In this document: positions 24,948 to 33,227 of the stretch, in pieces | How the letters are laid out: each line of letters opens with the position of its first letter | How positions within the stretch are numbered: position 1 is the stretch's first letter | Assembly (NCBI GenBank): GCA_019359675.1 | Contig: JAHHGX010000035.1 | Location: 1 to 40,368, forward strand | From: Calothrix sp. FI2-JRJ7 | GTDB lineage: Bacteria; Cyanobacteriota; Cyanobacteriia; Cyanobacteriales; Nostocaceae | Length of the DNA: 40,368 bases | Reading direction: 5' to 3' | Position numbers and translations under genes: made by a program | The notes under the pieces: model-generated | The model's input: only the letters and a program-made list of their open reading frames with translations | Told to the model about the DNA's origin: nothing | The model's database searches: none

Positions 24948-25030
24948 GTAGCAATTTAAATACATATATACTATCATGGGTTTCGGAGGTTTCCAAATCT
25001 CCAAGGACATTTACCTTAGTAAAAGCCTTT

Positions 25031-27196
25031 ATGTCTGAAGAATTAAATTTTCAAAATAGTAGTGTTGACCGCTTACCACCGCAAATCATTGAGGCTGAGG
25101 AAGCTGTGCTGGGCGGTATATTATTAGACCCCGAAGCAATCAGTAGAGTTAGTGACCGTCTGCAACCAGAAGCATTTTATATTAGTGCCCATAAAGAAAT
25201 TTACCAAGCGACTTTAAGTCTCCATCGGCAAGGCAAACCAACTGATTTACTTAGTGTTACAAGTTGGCTTTCTGACCATGATTTGCTCGCGCGCGTTGGT
25301 GGTAGAAATAAACTCGCGTCTTTGATTGAATCTACAGTATCTGCTGTAAACATTGATGCTTTAGCACAATTAATTACAGACAAATATCAACGGCGCCGAT
25401 TAATTAAAGCCGGAAATGAAATAGTCCAGTTAGGATACGAAACCGAAACGGATATTAGTAAAGTCATAGACCAAGCGGAGCAAAAAGTTTTTAATATTGC
25501 TCAAGACCGTTCTAATTCAGGTTTAGTTCATATTAGTGATTCTCTAATTAGTAATTTTAAAGACATTGAGAATCGTAATCAAGGTATAGCGTTACCAGGT
25601 ATTTCCTCTGGTTACTATGATTTGGACGCAATGATAAACGGAGGTTTTCAGCGCTCAGACTTGGTTATTATTGCCGGGAGACCTGCAATGGGAAAATGTG
25701 TAGCTTACGATACAGAAATTTTGTTAGCTGATGGTTCTATTTCTTCTATAGAAGAGATATATCATCGCCAAAAAGCGAATTTAATTACATTGGGAGATAA
25801 TTGGAAATTTAAAGTAGCTCAACCATCAGCGTATGTAGATGATGGTCATAAGCCAGTATTCCGTGTAACTACTCGTTTAGGAAGATATGTAGAAACAACT
25901 ATAACTCATCCATATTTAACCATTAATGGATGGCGCCCGCTCTCTGAATTGAAGGTAGGTGATAAAGTCGCAGTACCTAGAAAATACAATGTATTTGGTA
26001 CAGAAACTATCACCGATAGTGAAGTGAAATCGCTGGTAGATTTTATAAATGGTGGCGCCGAAACTATCCCACCAATTATATTTAAATTAACACGAGCGCA
26101 AATTGCTTTATTTTTAAACCGCTTATTTGCAAATAATGGATGGCCATCATCAGGTCAAGCACAATTAGGATATTGTAGTGTTAACGAGAAACTTGCAAGG
26201 CAAATACAGCATCTTCTTTTGAGATTTGGAATTATTGCTGCTTTAAAAAGAAAATCGGTTAAATATCAAGAGACTCGTCGAGAAGCTTGGCAATTAGACG
26301 TTATAGATGCTAACTCTATTAAAACTTTTGCTTCAGAAATAGGTATATTTGGTAAACAGAAAGCAATATCTAATATAGAGTTAGCTAATAATGATGTATA
26401 TTGGGATGAAATTGTTTCAATTGAACCAATGGGAGAAAAGCAAGTTTATGACTTGACTATTTCAGAAACTCACAACTTTGTTGCTAATGATATATGTGTA
26501 CACAATACAAGCTTTTCGATTAATATAGCTCACTATATTGCTGGTTCAATGCGAATGCCAGTAGCAATATTTAGTTTAGAAATGTCAAAAGAACAATTGG
26601 CGTTACGGATGTTATCGAGCGAAGCAAGAATTGAAAGTACTTATTTGCGAAGTGGACGTATTAGTCAAAATCAATGGGAAGATTTAACGCGCGGTATTAG
26701 TCTATTACAGGATATGCCTATTTATATAGATGATACACCTGGCATTACTGTAACTGAAATGCGGAGCCAAGCACGGCGCCTACAAGCAGAAGCAGGCGCC
26801 GATTTAGGGTTAATCTTGATAGATTACTTACAATTAATGGAGGGTGCAGGTGATAACCGCGTTCAAGAGTTATCGAAAATTACTCGTAACATTAAAGGTT
26901 TAGCAAGGGAATTAAATGTACCAGTTATTGCGCTTTCGCAGTTAAGTAGAGGCGTAGAATCACGTACAAATAAGCGACCAATGTTATCAGATTTACGCGA
27001 AAGCGGCAGTATTGAACAAGACGCGGATTTGGTGATGATGCTATATCGTGATGAGTATTATTCTTCAGATACACCTGAGCGAGGTTTGGCTGAAGTTATT
27101 GTTGCTAAACACCGTCATGGTCCAACTGGAACTATAAAGCTGTTGTTTGACCCACAGTTTACTCAGTTCAAAAATTTAGCACGGGGTAGTTATTAG
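25031..27196 (+). CDS. dnaB: Replicative DNA helicase with P-loop intein
   Basis: DnaB is the hexameric helicase that opens the replication fork. The 721-residue precursor has the N-terminal DnaB domain (residues 10-115, PPQIIEAEEAVLGGILLDPE), a linker helix, and the RecA-like domain starting near ISSGYYDLDAMINGGFQ. The Walker A loop GRPAMGK|T is split after Lys222 by a 270-residue intein (223-492). After it come TSFSINIAHYIAG, FSLEMSKEQLALRMLSSEAR, LILIDYLQLM, PVIALSQLSRG and DLRESGSIEQDADLVMMLYR, the last showing the other known cyanobacterial DnaB intein site empty. The mature helicase would be about 451 residues, normal size. Activity requires splicing. Confidence 0.97.
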   Translation: MSEELNFQNSSVDRLPPQIIEAEEAVLGGILLDPEAISRVSDRLQPEAFYISAHKEIYQATLSLHRQGKPTDLLSVTSWLSDHDLLARVGGRNKLASLIESTVSAVNIDALAQLITDKYQRRRLIKAGNEIVQLGYETETDISKVIDQAEQKVFNIAQDRSNSGLVHISDSLISNFKDIENRNQGIALPGISSGYYDLDAMINGGFQRSDLVIIAGRPAMGKCVAYDTEILLADGSISSIEEIYHRQKANLITLGDNWKFKVAQPSAYVDDGHKPVFRVTTRLGRYVETTITHPYLTINGWRPLSELKVGDKVAVPRKYNVFGTETITDSEVKSLVDFINGGAETIPPIIFKLTRAQIALFLNRLFANNGWPSSGQAQLGYCSVNEKLARQIQHLLLRFGIIAALKRKSVKYQETRREAWQLDVIDANSIKTFASEIGIFGKQKAISNIELANNDVYWDEIVSIEPMGEKQVYDLTISETHNFVANDICVHNTSFSINIAHYIAGSMRMPVAIFSLEMSKEQLALRMLSSEARIESTYLRSGRISQNQWEDLTRGISLLQDMPIYIDDTPGITVTEMRSQARRLQAEAGADLGLILIDYLQLMEGAGDNRVQELSKITRNIKGLARELNVPVIALSQLSRGVESRTNKRPMLSDLRESGSIEQDADLVMMLYRDEYYSSDTPERGLAEVIVAKHRHGPTGTIKLLFDPQFTQFKNLARGSY
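25697..26506 (+). mobile_element. DnaB intein (270 residues, eroded homing endonuclease)
   Basis: The intein starts at Cys223 (CVAYDTEILLADGS, block A), has TTITHPYLTINGW (block B, TxxH) and ends with QVYDLTISETHNFVAND (block F) and CVHN before Thr+1 (block G), so the splicing residues Cys1, His, Asn and Thr+1 are present. It is longer than a mini-intein but shorter than a full homing-endonuclease intein. The middle keeps only the second half of a LAGLIDADG domain: LFLNRLFANNGW in place of the usual LxxLFDADG helix, then NEKLARQIQHLLLRFGIIAA. The first LAGLIDADG helix is missing and the catalytic acid is replaced by Asn. Splicing-competent but immobile is the likely state. Confidence 0.9.
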
Positions 27197-27210
27197 AGGA
27201 GTTTTTCCGT

Positions 27211-27330
27211 GTCATGCTGAACGTAGTGAAGCATCTAAAGTATATGGTAAATACTTAGATTCTTCGCTGCGCTCAGAATGACAATTTGTAATTAGCTAGC
27301 TTTTAGATTCTTCGCTGCGCTCAGAATGAC
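27211..27330. repeat. Repeat cluster (TTCGCTGCGCTCAGAATGAC)
   Basis: Two identical 26-base copies end in TTCGCTGCGCTCAGAATGAC at 27257-27282 and 27305-27330. An inverted partner GTCATGCTGAACGTAGTGAA at 27211 can pair with the first. The cluster lies between dnaB and the convergent FKBP gene. Confidence 0.85.
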
Positions 27331-27340
27331 AGTTTGGAGA

Positions 27341-27871
27341 TTAGTTGACTCCTAATAGTTCGACATCGAAAATTAGGGTTGAGTAGGGTGGAATTACGCC
27401 ACCTGCACCGCGCGCTCCGTAACCTAGTTCGGATGGGATGATTAATTTACGGCGCCCACCAACTTTCATGGTGCTGAGTCCTTCGTCCCAACCTTTGATA
27501 ACTTGTCCACGACCTATATTGAATTTGAAGGGTTGACCACGGTCGCGTGAGCTATCGAATTTAGTACCGTCTTCTAATGTACCTGTGTAGTGTACTTTTA
27601 CTGTTTGTCCTGTTTGAGGTGTTTCACCTGTACCCTCTTGGATTTCTACGTATTTTAGTCCAGAGGGGGTAGTGATAATATTTTCGTCTGACATATCTTT
27701 GCTCGCTATTAAGGTGTTGCTTTCTATGTTTGGTGTTGTTTGTGTGATAACAGGTGTAGGTTGACTGATTTGGGCAGCGTTTGCTTCTGTGTTATTGCCA
27801 CCGATTTGCGTTAGTACTAGAACTACAACGCAAACCATGATAATACCCACACTAAGAAATATCGCTTTCAA
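27341..27871 (-). CDS. FKBP-type peptidyl-prolyl isomerase
   Basis: The 176-residue protein has an N-terminal signal or anchor helix ([20 protein letters not shown]), a variable Pro/Thr/Gln-rich stretch, and a C-terminal FKBP domain from about residue 85: [55 protein letters not shown] and [16 protein letters not shown]. It catalyses proline cis-trans isomerisation of proteins in the periplasm or thylakoid lumen, which the anchor implies. FK506-site aromatics (Y, F, W) are present. The ATG start MKAIFLSV precedes the anchor and is well supported. Confidence 0.93.
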   Translation of the reverse strand: MKAIFLSVGIIMVCVVVLVLTQIGGNNTEANAAQISQPTPVITQTTPNIESNTLIASKDMSDENIITTPSGLKYVEIQEGTGETPQTGQTVKVHYTGTLEDGTKFDSSRDRGQPFKFNIGRGQVIKGWDEGLSTMKVGGRRKLIIPSELGYGARGAGGVIPPYSTLIFDVELLGVN

Positions 27872-28022
27872 CTTAAAACCCTCCTTTGCAAGTAATGAGT
27901 TATGAGTGCGCTCGTGCTGAGTTATGAGTATGACAAAATTAAGTTTAAATCAGAAACGGTATTTATAGAAAAAACTTCCCCCTCCTTTATCTAAGGAAGG
28001 GGGTAACACTAGCGTGGCGTTT

Positions 28023-28086
28023 GGTGCGTGACGCCACTATATTTTTGGCTTCGTTGTTAAATTCTGGGTAGCGTCATGCACTCTAC
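28023..28086. repeat. GTGCGTGACGC element, copy 4
   Basis: GGTGCGTGACGCCA pairs imperfectly with GGTAGCGTCATGCACTCTAC. Its right end supplies the TAG stop of the phasin-like gene at 28083-28085. Confidence 0.75.
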
Positions 28087-28406
28087 TTCCACATTTTGTT
28101 TTCTAGGTCGCGTACTTGTCGCTCTAAGCGGTCTATTCTACCGCGTAATTCGTCTACTTCTGATTGACGCGCTACTCCTAAGTCTTGCATCATGTTTCGC
28201 ATTTGACGCTGCATGGTGGCATCCCAGTTGCCTTGCTCGGATTTCATTTGCTGCACCATGTCGTCCATTACTGCTTTCGCTTGTTCGGGGTCGAGTTTCC
28301 CGTCTTTGACTAATCTGTCACCAGCTTCTTTGATTTTTTCTGCCATTACTGAGGTTGTGCCAATACCAAGCATTAATAGCTGCTGCATCCAATTGTTGTT
28401 ATCCAT
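28083..28406 (-). CDS. Phasin-like protein
   Basis: The 107-residue protein is almost entirely helical, with a short hydrophobic N-terminus (MQQLLMLGIGTTSVMAEKIK), a region AGDRLVKDGKLDPEQAKAVM, and a C-terminal heptad-rich coiled coil EVDELRGRIDRLERQVRDLE. This layout matches cyanobacterial phasin-family (polyhydroxyalkanoate granule-associated) proteins. A PHA granule role is inference; no pha genes are in the window. The ATG is the first of the frame. The stop codon is supplied by a GTGCGTGACGC-family repeat. Confidence 0.75.
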   Translation of the reverse strand: MDNNNWMQQLLMLGIGTTSVMAEKIKEAGDRLVKDGKLDPEQAKAVMDDMVQQMKSEQGNWDATMQRQMRNMMQDLGVARQSEVDELRGRIDRLERQVRDLENKMWK

Positions 28407-28531
28407 ACCTTTTTCCTATTGTTTTTTTTAAACTAGCTGGTTATTTGTAACTACCGTCAAGTTATGCTAATCGCTAGTGTCTCTAGACTACAGCTCTATT
28501 GTGGCAAACTAAAATAGGTAAATGTAAGTGC

Positions 28532-28840
28532 ATGGTTATCGAGTTACTCAAGTTTAAAGTCCCTTCGGAACGGCGCGAAATTTTCATTCAAAAGGATGAT
28601 GAAATATGGACAACTGCACTAGCTAAGTATCCTGGGTTTCTCGGTAAAGAAGTATGGATTAATCCAAATGTACCTGAAGAAATAACCTTTGTGATACAGT
28701 GGGCTACTCGCGAACAGTGGAAAGCTATACCAGAAAAGGATTTAGAGCCAATATATAAACAGTTTGATACCGCTCTTGGCTTTGCTTACCAAATGGTGGA
28801 GTCATCCGAATATCAGGTTCGGAAATTTCCCCAGATGTAA
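28532..28840 (+). CDS. TIGR03792-like protein
   Basis: The 102-residue protein (MVIELLKFKVPSERREIFIQ, EIWTTALAKYPGFLGKEVWI, VIQWATREQWKAIPEKDLEP) resembles the TIGR03792 family, small cyanobacterial proteins with an antibiotic-biosynthesis-monooxygenase-like (dimeric alpha/beta barrel) pattern. The frame opens at TTG 28499, but MVIELLKFKV at 28532 is the usual start. The function is unknown. The gene lies alone, divergent from the phasin-like gene. Confidence 0.75.
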   Translation: MVIELLKFKVPSERREIFIQKDDEIWTTALAKYPGFLGKEVWINPNVPEEITFVIQWATREQWKAIPEKDLEPIYKQFDTALGFAYQMVESSEYQVRKFPQM

Positions 28841-28894
28841 ATTCTTTATTAATGGGGGAGGAGCGCCAATTTTCCCCCCGGCGCCTATAAAATG

Positions 28895-29422
28895 CTATTT
28901 ATCAGATTTTTTTTGGGCACTATTCGATGTAATGGTACCTATATTAGGTAAACTCAATCGCGCTGTTGTGTCTATTCTGCCAGTTACTCGATACCCTAAA
29001 TCGAGTACTGATAAGTTACTAATTGTCTGTGGTACTCTAAAGTTGAACGCAAGTCTTGTTGGAACCCCAGGCGCCAGTTCAATCAATGCTCTTTCAGATG
29101 CACGCTGATATTGGTTAAACTGCAAACTGCTGGCTGTGTAAACATTTCCATCAGTGTCCACAAGACGTGTTTCATAACTATCATATCCGGCGCCAAAGCT
29201 GATTTGTCGATGTGTGTCTGTAAAATTTGTAACTATCACATCACAAGTTACCCTTGTACTACTACTACGCTGACAAGGACGGGGTTCAAAAGAAATGTTA
29301 AATCTTCTATCTACTTGTCGTGTGGTGGCAGATTGCTCTGGTGCATTCTGGGTTGCACCTGGAACTGTATAAGCAATTGCAATTAAACTCGATAGTGTGG
29401 CTATTAGGCTTTTAGCGTACAT
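28895..29422 (-). CDS. Exported protein of unknown function
   Basis: The 175-residue protein starts with a signal peptide MYAKSLIATLSSLIAIAYTV and continues as a beta-rich domain (FNISFEPRPCQR, RVTCDVIVTNFTDTHRQISF, ALIELAPGVPTRLAFNFRVP). The pattern resembles an immunoglobulin-like or DUF4352-like fold, with a possible disulphide between the two cysteines. The frame extends upstream to 29482 (MFLFHTCV), but the internal ATG at 29422 matches the signal peptide. Function unknown. Confidence 0.7.
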   Translation of the reverse strand: MYAKSLIATLSSLIAIAYTVPGATQNAPEQSATTRQVDRRFNISFEPRPCQRSSSTRVTCDVIVTNFTDTHRQISFGAGYDSYETRLVDTDGNVYTASSLQFNQYQRASERALIELAPGVPTRLAFNFRVPQTISNLSVLDLGYRVTGRIDTTARLSLPNIGTITSNSAQKKSDK

Positions 29423-29529
29423 GGCTTTGACTGATATATAAGAAAGCAACCCTATTTTGACACAAGTGTGAAATAGAAACACGTGTATCTATATTAAAAC
29501 TTTAATGCGGGTATTTACTCAGATATCAT

Positions 29530-30216
29530 TCAAGCAGTACGTATTTCATCATACTTCGCACGCACAACTTGAATATCTTGCCACATCTGCCATTTTGGAC
29601 CACCACGGTCGCGTGTAGGGTTACGCAATAAATAAGATGGGTGGAAAATTGGCATACAAAATCTTCCTTCCCACTCTATCCATTTACCACGAATACTTGT
29701 CATTGACCCTTTGTCACCAATTAAACCTTTTACTGCTGTTGCACCTGTCAAAAGGATGATTTTTGGGTTAACTAAGCGAATTTGTTCAAATATATAAGGT
29801 TTGCAAGCTGCCATTTCTTTGGCACTTGGGACTCGATTCTCAGGTGGTCGGCATTTATTTATGTTACAAATATATACATCTTTCTCAGTATCAAGTCGAA
29901 CTGATTGTAAGATTTTTTCTAGAAGTTGTCCCGAACGACCGACAAATGGTAAACCTGTTTCATCCTCGTTTTGCCCTGGCGCCTCTCCCACAATCATAAT
30001 GTCGGCATTGAGATTTCCGCGTCCGACAACTGCATGAGTTCGGGTATCTCCTAATCCACAACGGTGACACTGATTGCAATGTTGTGCTAATTGAACCATG
30101 CTGGCATAAGTACCAGCAGGGATAGGAATTTTGGCATCGGTTGGAATTAAGTCGTTAATTCCAGGACTTAGACTTGGTTCGTCGAGATTGAAGAGGTTGA
30201 GTTGATCACTACTCAT
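29530..30216 (-). CDS. Type-4 uracil-DNA glycosylase
   Basis: The enzyme removes uracil from DNA at the start of base-excision repair. The 228-residue protein (from ATG 30216) carries the four iron-sulfur cysteines C50, C53, C122 and C138 with the spacing of family-4 UDGs (69 and 16 residues after the CxxC). It also has GEAPGQNEDETGLPFVGRSG (motif A, near residue 77) and PIFHPSYLLRNP (motif B, near residue 189). The frame opens at TTG 30252, but MSSDQLNLF at 30216 is preferred. The gene diverges from the phosphoribosyltransferase gene across about 150 bases. Confidence 0.93.
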   Translation of the reverse strand: MSSDQLNLFNLDEPSLSPGINDLIPTDAKIPIPAGTYASMVQLAQHCNQCHRCGLGDTRTHAVVGRGNLNADIMIVGEAPGQNEDETGLPFVGRSGQLLEKILQSVRLDTEKDVYICNINKCRPPENRVPSAKEMAACKPYIFEQIRLVNPKIILLTGATAVKGLIGDKGSMTSIRGKWIEWEGRFCMPIFHPSYLLRNPTRDRGGPKWQMWQDIQVVRAKYDEIRTA

Positions 30217-30365
30217 GAAACTTTTTTTACGGGCAAAAGCACCGGGTATCAAATTTCGGCATATTTCTTATAACAATTTTAAATCTTTTTGGTCAGATAA
30301 TTACAACTATCTCAAAAATCGGTCATTATAAAAGTAATGTCACCTTAGAGTACGGGGGTTAATTA

Positions 30366-31076
30366 ATGATAGATGCCCCACTTTTTCAAGACCGCACACA
30401 AGCTGGTGAAAAATTAGCGGCACTTATTCAAGCTGAGTTAATGCTTCCTTCGGTGGATGCAACATCTAACAAAATTGTTTATGCACTACCACGGGGAGGA
30501 CTACCAGTTGCTTCACCAATTGCAAATTCGCTTTCGTGTCCTTTAACGGTTTTAGTCTCTAAAAAAATTACCCACCCCAATAACCCAGAGTTAGCAGTAG
30601 GCGCCGTCACTGCATCTGGCGAAGTATTGTGGATGGAGCAGCAAAAAACGTTTAGTTTTCGACCATCCCATTGGCGAGAACAAGCTATGGAAGTAGCTAT
30701 TGATAAAGCCAAATCACTGGAATCACAATTTCTGCCATTTTGTCCAGAAGTTAATCCTAAAGGCGCCATACTAATTTTGGTCGATGATGGTATCGCCACG
30801 GGAATGACTATAGCTGTCGCAGTAAAAGCATTAGCAAAACTTGCACCCGCACAAATTTGGTTAGTGGCGCCGCTAGCACCACCATCGATGATACCTTGGT
30901 TACAAGAATGGTGCTCCCGTATACTACACGACTCAAAAATTAACCATCGTGTCATAGTACTTGCAACACCCGAACAATTTTTTAGCGTTAGCAGCTTTTA
31001 CTCCCAATTTCCACAAGTCGCAACATCCGAAGCATTAGAATATTTGGGTAAGGTGCGTGACACCACCAAAAACTAG
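30366..31076 (+). CDS. Phosphoribosyltransferase family protein
   Basis: The 236-residue protein has the PRPP-binding loop LILVDDGIATGMTIA (residues 136-150) of type I phosphoribosyltransferases and IVYALPRGGLPVASPIA near residues 37-53 in the hood region. The substrate is not predictable; such proteins are common in cyanobacteria. The last residues KVRDTTKN and the stop codon are encoded by a GTGCGTGACGC-family repeat (31048-31115), so the native C-terminus was probably replaced. GGGGG before the ATG could serve as a ribosome-binding site. Confidence 0.85.
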   Translation: MIDAPLFQDRTQAGEKLAALIQAELMLPSVDATSNKIVYALPRGGLPVASPIANSLSCPLTVLVSKKITHPNNPELAVGAVTASGEVLWMEQQKTFSFRPSHWREQAMEVAIDKAKSLESQFLPFCPEVNPKGAILILVDDGIATGMTIAVAVKALAKLAPAQIWLVAPLAPPSMIPWLQEWCSRILHDSKINHRVIVLATPEQFFSVSSFYSQFPQVATSEALEYLGKVRDTTKN

Positions 31077-31115
31077 TAAACGAAGCGCAAATACTAGTAC
31101 CGTCACGCACCTTAC
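31048..31115. repeat. GTGCGTGACGC element, copy 5
   Basis: GTAAGGTGCGTGAC and GTCACGCACCTTAC are exact reverse complements around a 40-base loop. The element overlaps the last codons of the phosphoribosyltransferase and ends at the stop codon of the TPR gene (31116), between these convergent genes. Confidence 0.85.
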
Positions 31116-32219
31116 TCATCGCTTACAATTCCCTTTAATCATTTCCTCATATTTTATTGCTTTCGCATAATCTCCCGAAGCGTAGCAAGCAGCCTTCAAA
31201 CTCGCAAGCGCCTGTTCTTCACTCTTAAGGTCTTTCATATCTTGTGATAACTTTAAACGTTCCTCATAATACTTAATCGCGTTAGAGTAATCACCTAAAG
31301 CTTCGTAAGCAACTCCCAAGCTTCCCATAGATTGTTCCTGACTGCGTTTATCTCGCGCTTGTTCAGCAACTTTCAAACGTTCTTCATAATACTGAATAGC
31401 TTGTGGATAATTGTTCAAAGCATAACAAGCATTACCCAAATGTTTAAGTACCTGAATAACGCTCCGATGATTATTAAGCGTGCGTGCTATTTTTACACAA
31501 TCTCTATAACACTCAATTGCCTTCTCGTAATTTCCTAAAGCATACCAAGCATTACCCAAGTTCTTCAAAACTTGTTCTTCTGCAAAACTATCTTTGAGTT
31601 CGCGTACTAGCTTAAGACTTTGCTCTTTATATTCTATTGCTTGCTGTAAATTTCCATTTGCCTTATATACAAGCCCTAAATTATTCAGTGCGACAACTTG
31701 ACTTTTTTTATCACCCCAAGAGCGCGCAATATTTAAACAGTCTTGTAAATATTCAGTTGCTTGCTCATAATTACCTATATGACGGTATGAATTGCCTATG
31801 TGTGACAATGCTTGTAGCCGTAAACGCACATCATTAATTTCTATTGCTAAAGATAAACATTGCTGTGAGTATGATATGGCGCCTTTGTAATCACCCGAAT
31901 TATACGCAACTAGTACTAAAGAACTAATAACTTGTGCTTGTAAATGGGAGTTGCCAAAAGCTTGAAACAATGCTAAAGACTGTTGTAAAGATTTAGTTGC
32001 AGCAACAAACTCACCTGCTTGCTGGTGTTGAATACCTTCGCATAATAGTGTGTATGCTTCAGATGAGTAGTCATCTAGTTCTGACATTAGTATTTTTGCT
32101 GGTACTTGTTGATACTCATGGCTAATTGTGCCGCGCTGTCTAACATTTGGATATATGCTTCTTGACTGCGCCTGAATCATCTCTTCTCTAATGTTGTTAC
32201 ATCCGCTTTCCACATTCAA
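31116..32219 (-). CDS. Protein with eight TPR repeats
   Basis: From about residue 50 to the end the protein consists of eight 40-residue tetratricopeptide units with the pattern ALxxLGxxYxxxGNYxxAIxYxExxLxLA, joined by D-K/S-rich turns (DVRLRLQ, DKKSQVV, DSFAEEQ, NHRSVIQ, DKRSQEQ, DLKSEEQ). Arrays of this kind (TPR_12-like) bind protein partners; no enzyme domain is present. The start is uncertain: TTG at 32219, ATG at 32180 behind GAGAAGAG, or ATG at 32087 just before the first repeat. The last repeat ends abruptly in GNCKR. Confidence 0.85.
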   Translation of the reverse strand: MNVESGCNNIREEMIQAQSRSIYPNVRQRGTISHEYQQVPAKILMSELDDYSSEAYTLLCEGIQHQQAGEFVAATKSLQQSLALFQAFGNSHLQAQVISSLVLVAYNSGDYKGAISYSQQCLSLAIEINDVRLRLQALSHIGNSYRHIGNYEQATEYLQDCLNIARSWGDKKSQVVALNNLGLVYKANGNLQQAIEYKEQSLKLVRELKDSFAEEQVLKNLGNAWYALGNYEKAIECYRDCVKIARTLNNHRSVIQVLKHLGNACYALNNYPQAIQYYEERLKVAEQARDKRSQEQSMGSLGVAYEALGDYSNAIKYYEERLKLSQDMKDLKSEEQALASLKAACYASGDYAKAIKYEEMIKGNCKR

Positions 32220-32371
32220 CCCCCCTGATAACTCTTCTGTCTTAGTTTTCCCAGAAATAGTTATTTTCTCTCATCCCGGATAAAAATACTTATCTTAAAT
32301 TATATTTAAGGGTGACTTTTGATGATGCGTTGAAGGTGCCAGTTTGAAAATGATATTGATTTTGATTCATA

Positions 32372-32653
32372 TTACCTATTCATCGGAATATTTTCATTCC
32401 ACACATATTCAAATTCGGCTTCAGTAATTTCAAACTCTTCAAGATTATCATCTTTAATCGGCTGGTCACTTAACCGACCATAGTCATCACTGAAATGTTT
32501 TTTGTCGTAGGACAACACATTGCCGTTTTCGTAAAGCTCTATTTGCCTATACGTGTAAGCATTTTCACCTATCTCCAAGAAATAGGTACTTGTACCCCAT
32601 GCATCAAAAAGTCCGCCCAAGGGCACCGTCCAGAACCATTTATAATATCGCAT
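32372..32653 (-). CDS. DUF6881-like small protein
   Basis: The 93-residue protein (from ATG 32653, MRYYKWFWTVP) resembles DUF6881: YFLEIGENAYTYRQIELYEN, GNVLSYDKKHFSDDYGRLSD, and the acidic end FEITEAEFEYVWNE. DUF6881 proteins are small, strongly acidic and of unknown function. The reading frame also allows a GTG 15 bases upstream. It lies 33 bases downstream of the NADAR gene on the same strand, so the two are probably co-transcribed. Confidence 0.6.
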   Translation of the reverse strand: MRYYKWFWTVPLGGLFDAWGTSTYFLEIGENAYTYRQIELYENGNVLSYDKKHFSDDYGRLSDQPIKDDNLEEFEITEAEFEYVWNENIPMNR

Positions 32654-32686
32654 ACCCAATATTCCCACAACATTACTTCTATAATT

Positions 32687-33136
32687 TTACTTTAAATATG
32701 AGTCACGTAATAACTCTCTAACTTCCATTAAGATTTTTCCCAGCATATTTTTACCGCTGCCATCTTTACCGCAACCCCAATAATAATCACGAGGTGCATT
32801 TTCAACTAATTCTTCATTTGAACTATTTAGTAAAACTTCACGTATTTCTTTATGCATTTTAAATTTGCGTATGACTGCTGCACGCATTACGTCATCTTTA
32901 ACTACTTCCCAATCTGGACGTAGTGGACGAGTGCGTTTACGACCCTCTCTAGCTGCCTCATTGGGTGTTTTACAGTTACGGATTTGTTCTAAATGTGGAG
33001 TCCCGACAAACTTTTGCGCTTGAAAATAATGTTCGCTTGTTTGCCAATACAATCCATCTAGCTCAAAACCATGCGCTGAAAAGTTGGAAAAACAGCCATA
33101 TTCACCTTGATTACTATAAAAATAGATAGTCATCAT
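32687..33136 (-). CDS. NADAR family protein
   Basis: The 149-residue protein matches the NADAR (YbiA/DUF1768) family: YGCFSNFSAHGFELDGLYW, TSEHYFQAQKFVGTPHLEQI, EAAREGRKRTRPLRPDWEVV, VMRAAVIRKFKMHKEI and NAPRDYYWGCGKDGSGKN. Known NADAR enzymes cleave N-glycosidic bonds of riboflavin intermediates or remove ADP-ribose from modified nucleic acids; which applies here is unknown. Two ATG codons in tandem open the frame; either could serve. The DUF6881-like gene follows. Confidence 0.9.
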   Translation of the reverse strand: MMTIYFYSNQGEYGCFSNFSAHGFELDGLYWQTSEHYFQAQKFVGTPHLEQIRNCKTPNEAAREGRKRTRPLRPDWEVVKDDVMRAAVIRKFKMHKEIREVLLNSSNEELVENAPRDYYWGCGKDGSGKNMLGKILMEVRELLRDSYLK

Positions 33137-33227
33137 CTACCCTACGGTATACTATTTTACTGATATTATATAAAACTAAATTGATAGAGTCATCAGAAAT
33201 TACAGGCGCCGTGTCGAATGCTTACTA

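Noticed and set aside
25697-26506. Active LAGLIDADG homing endonuclease
   Set aside because: The first motif is missing and the catalytic acid of the second is replaced by Asn.
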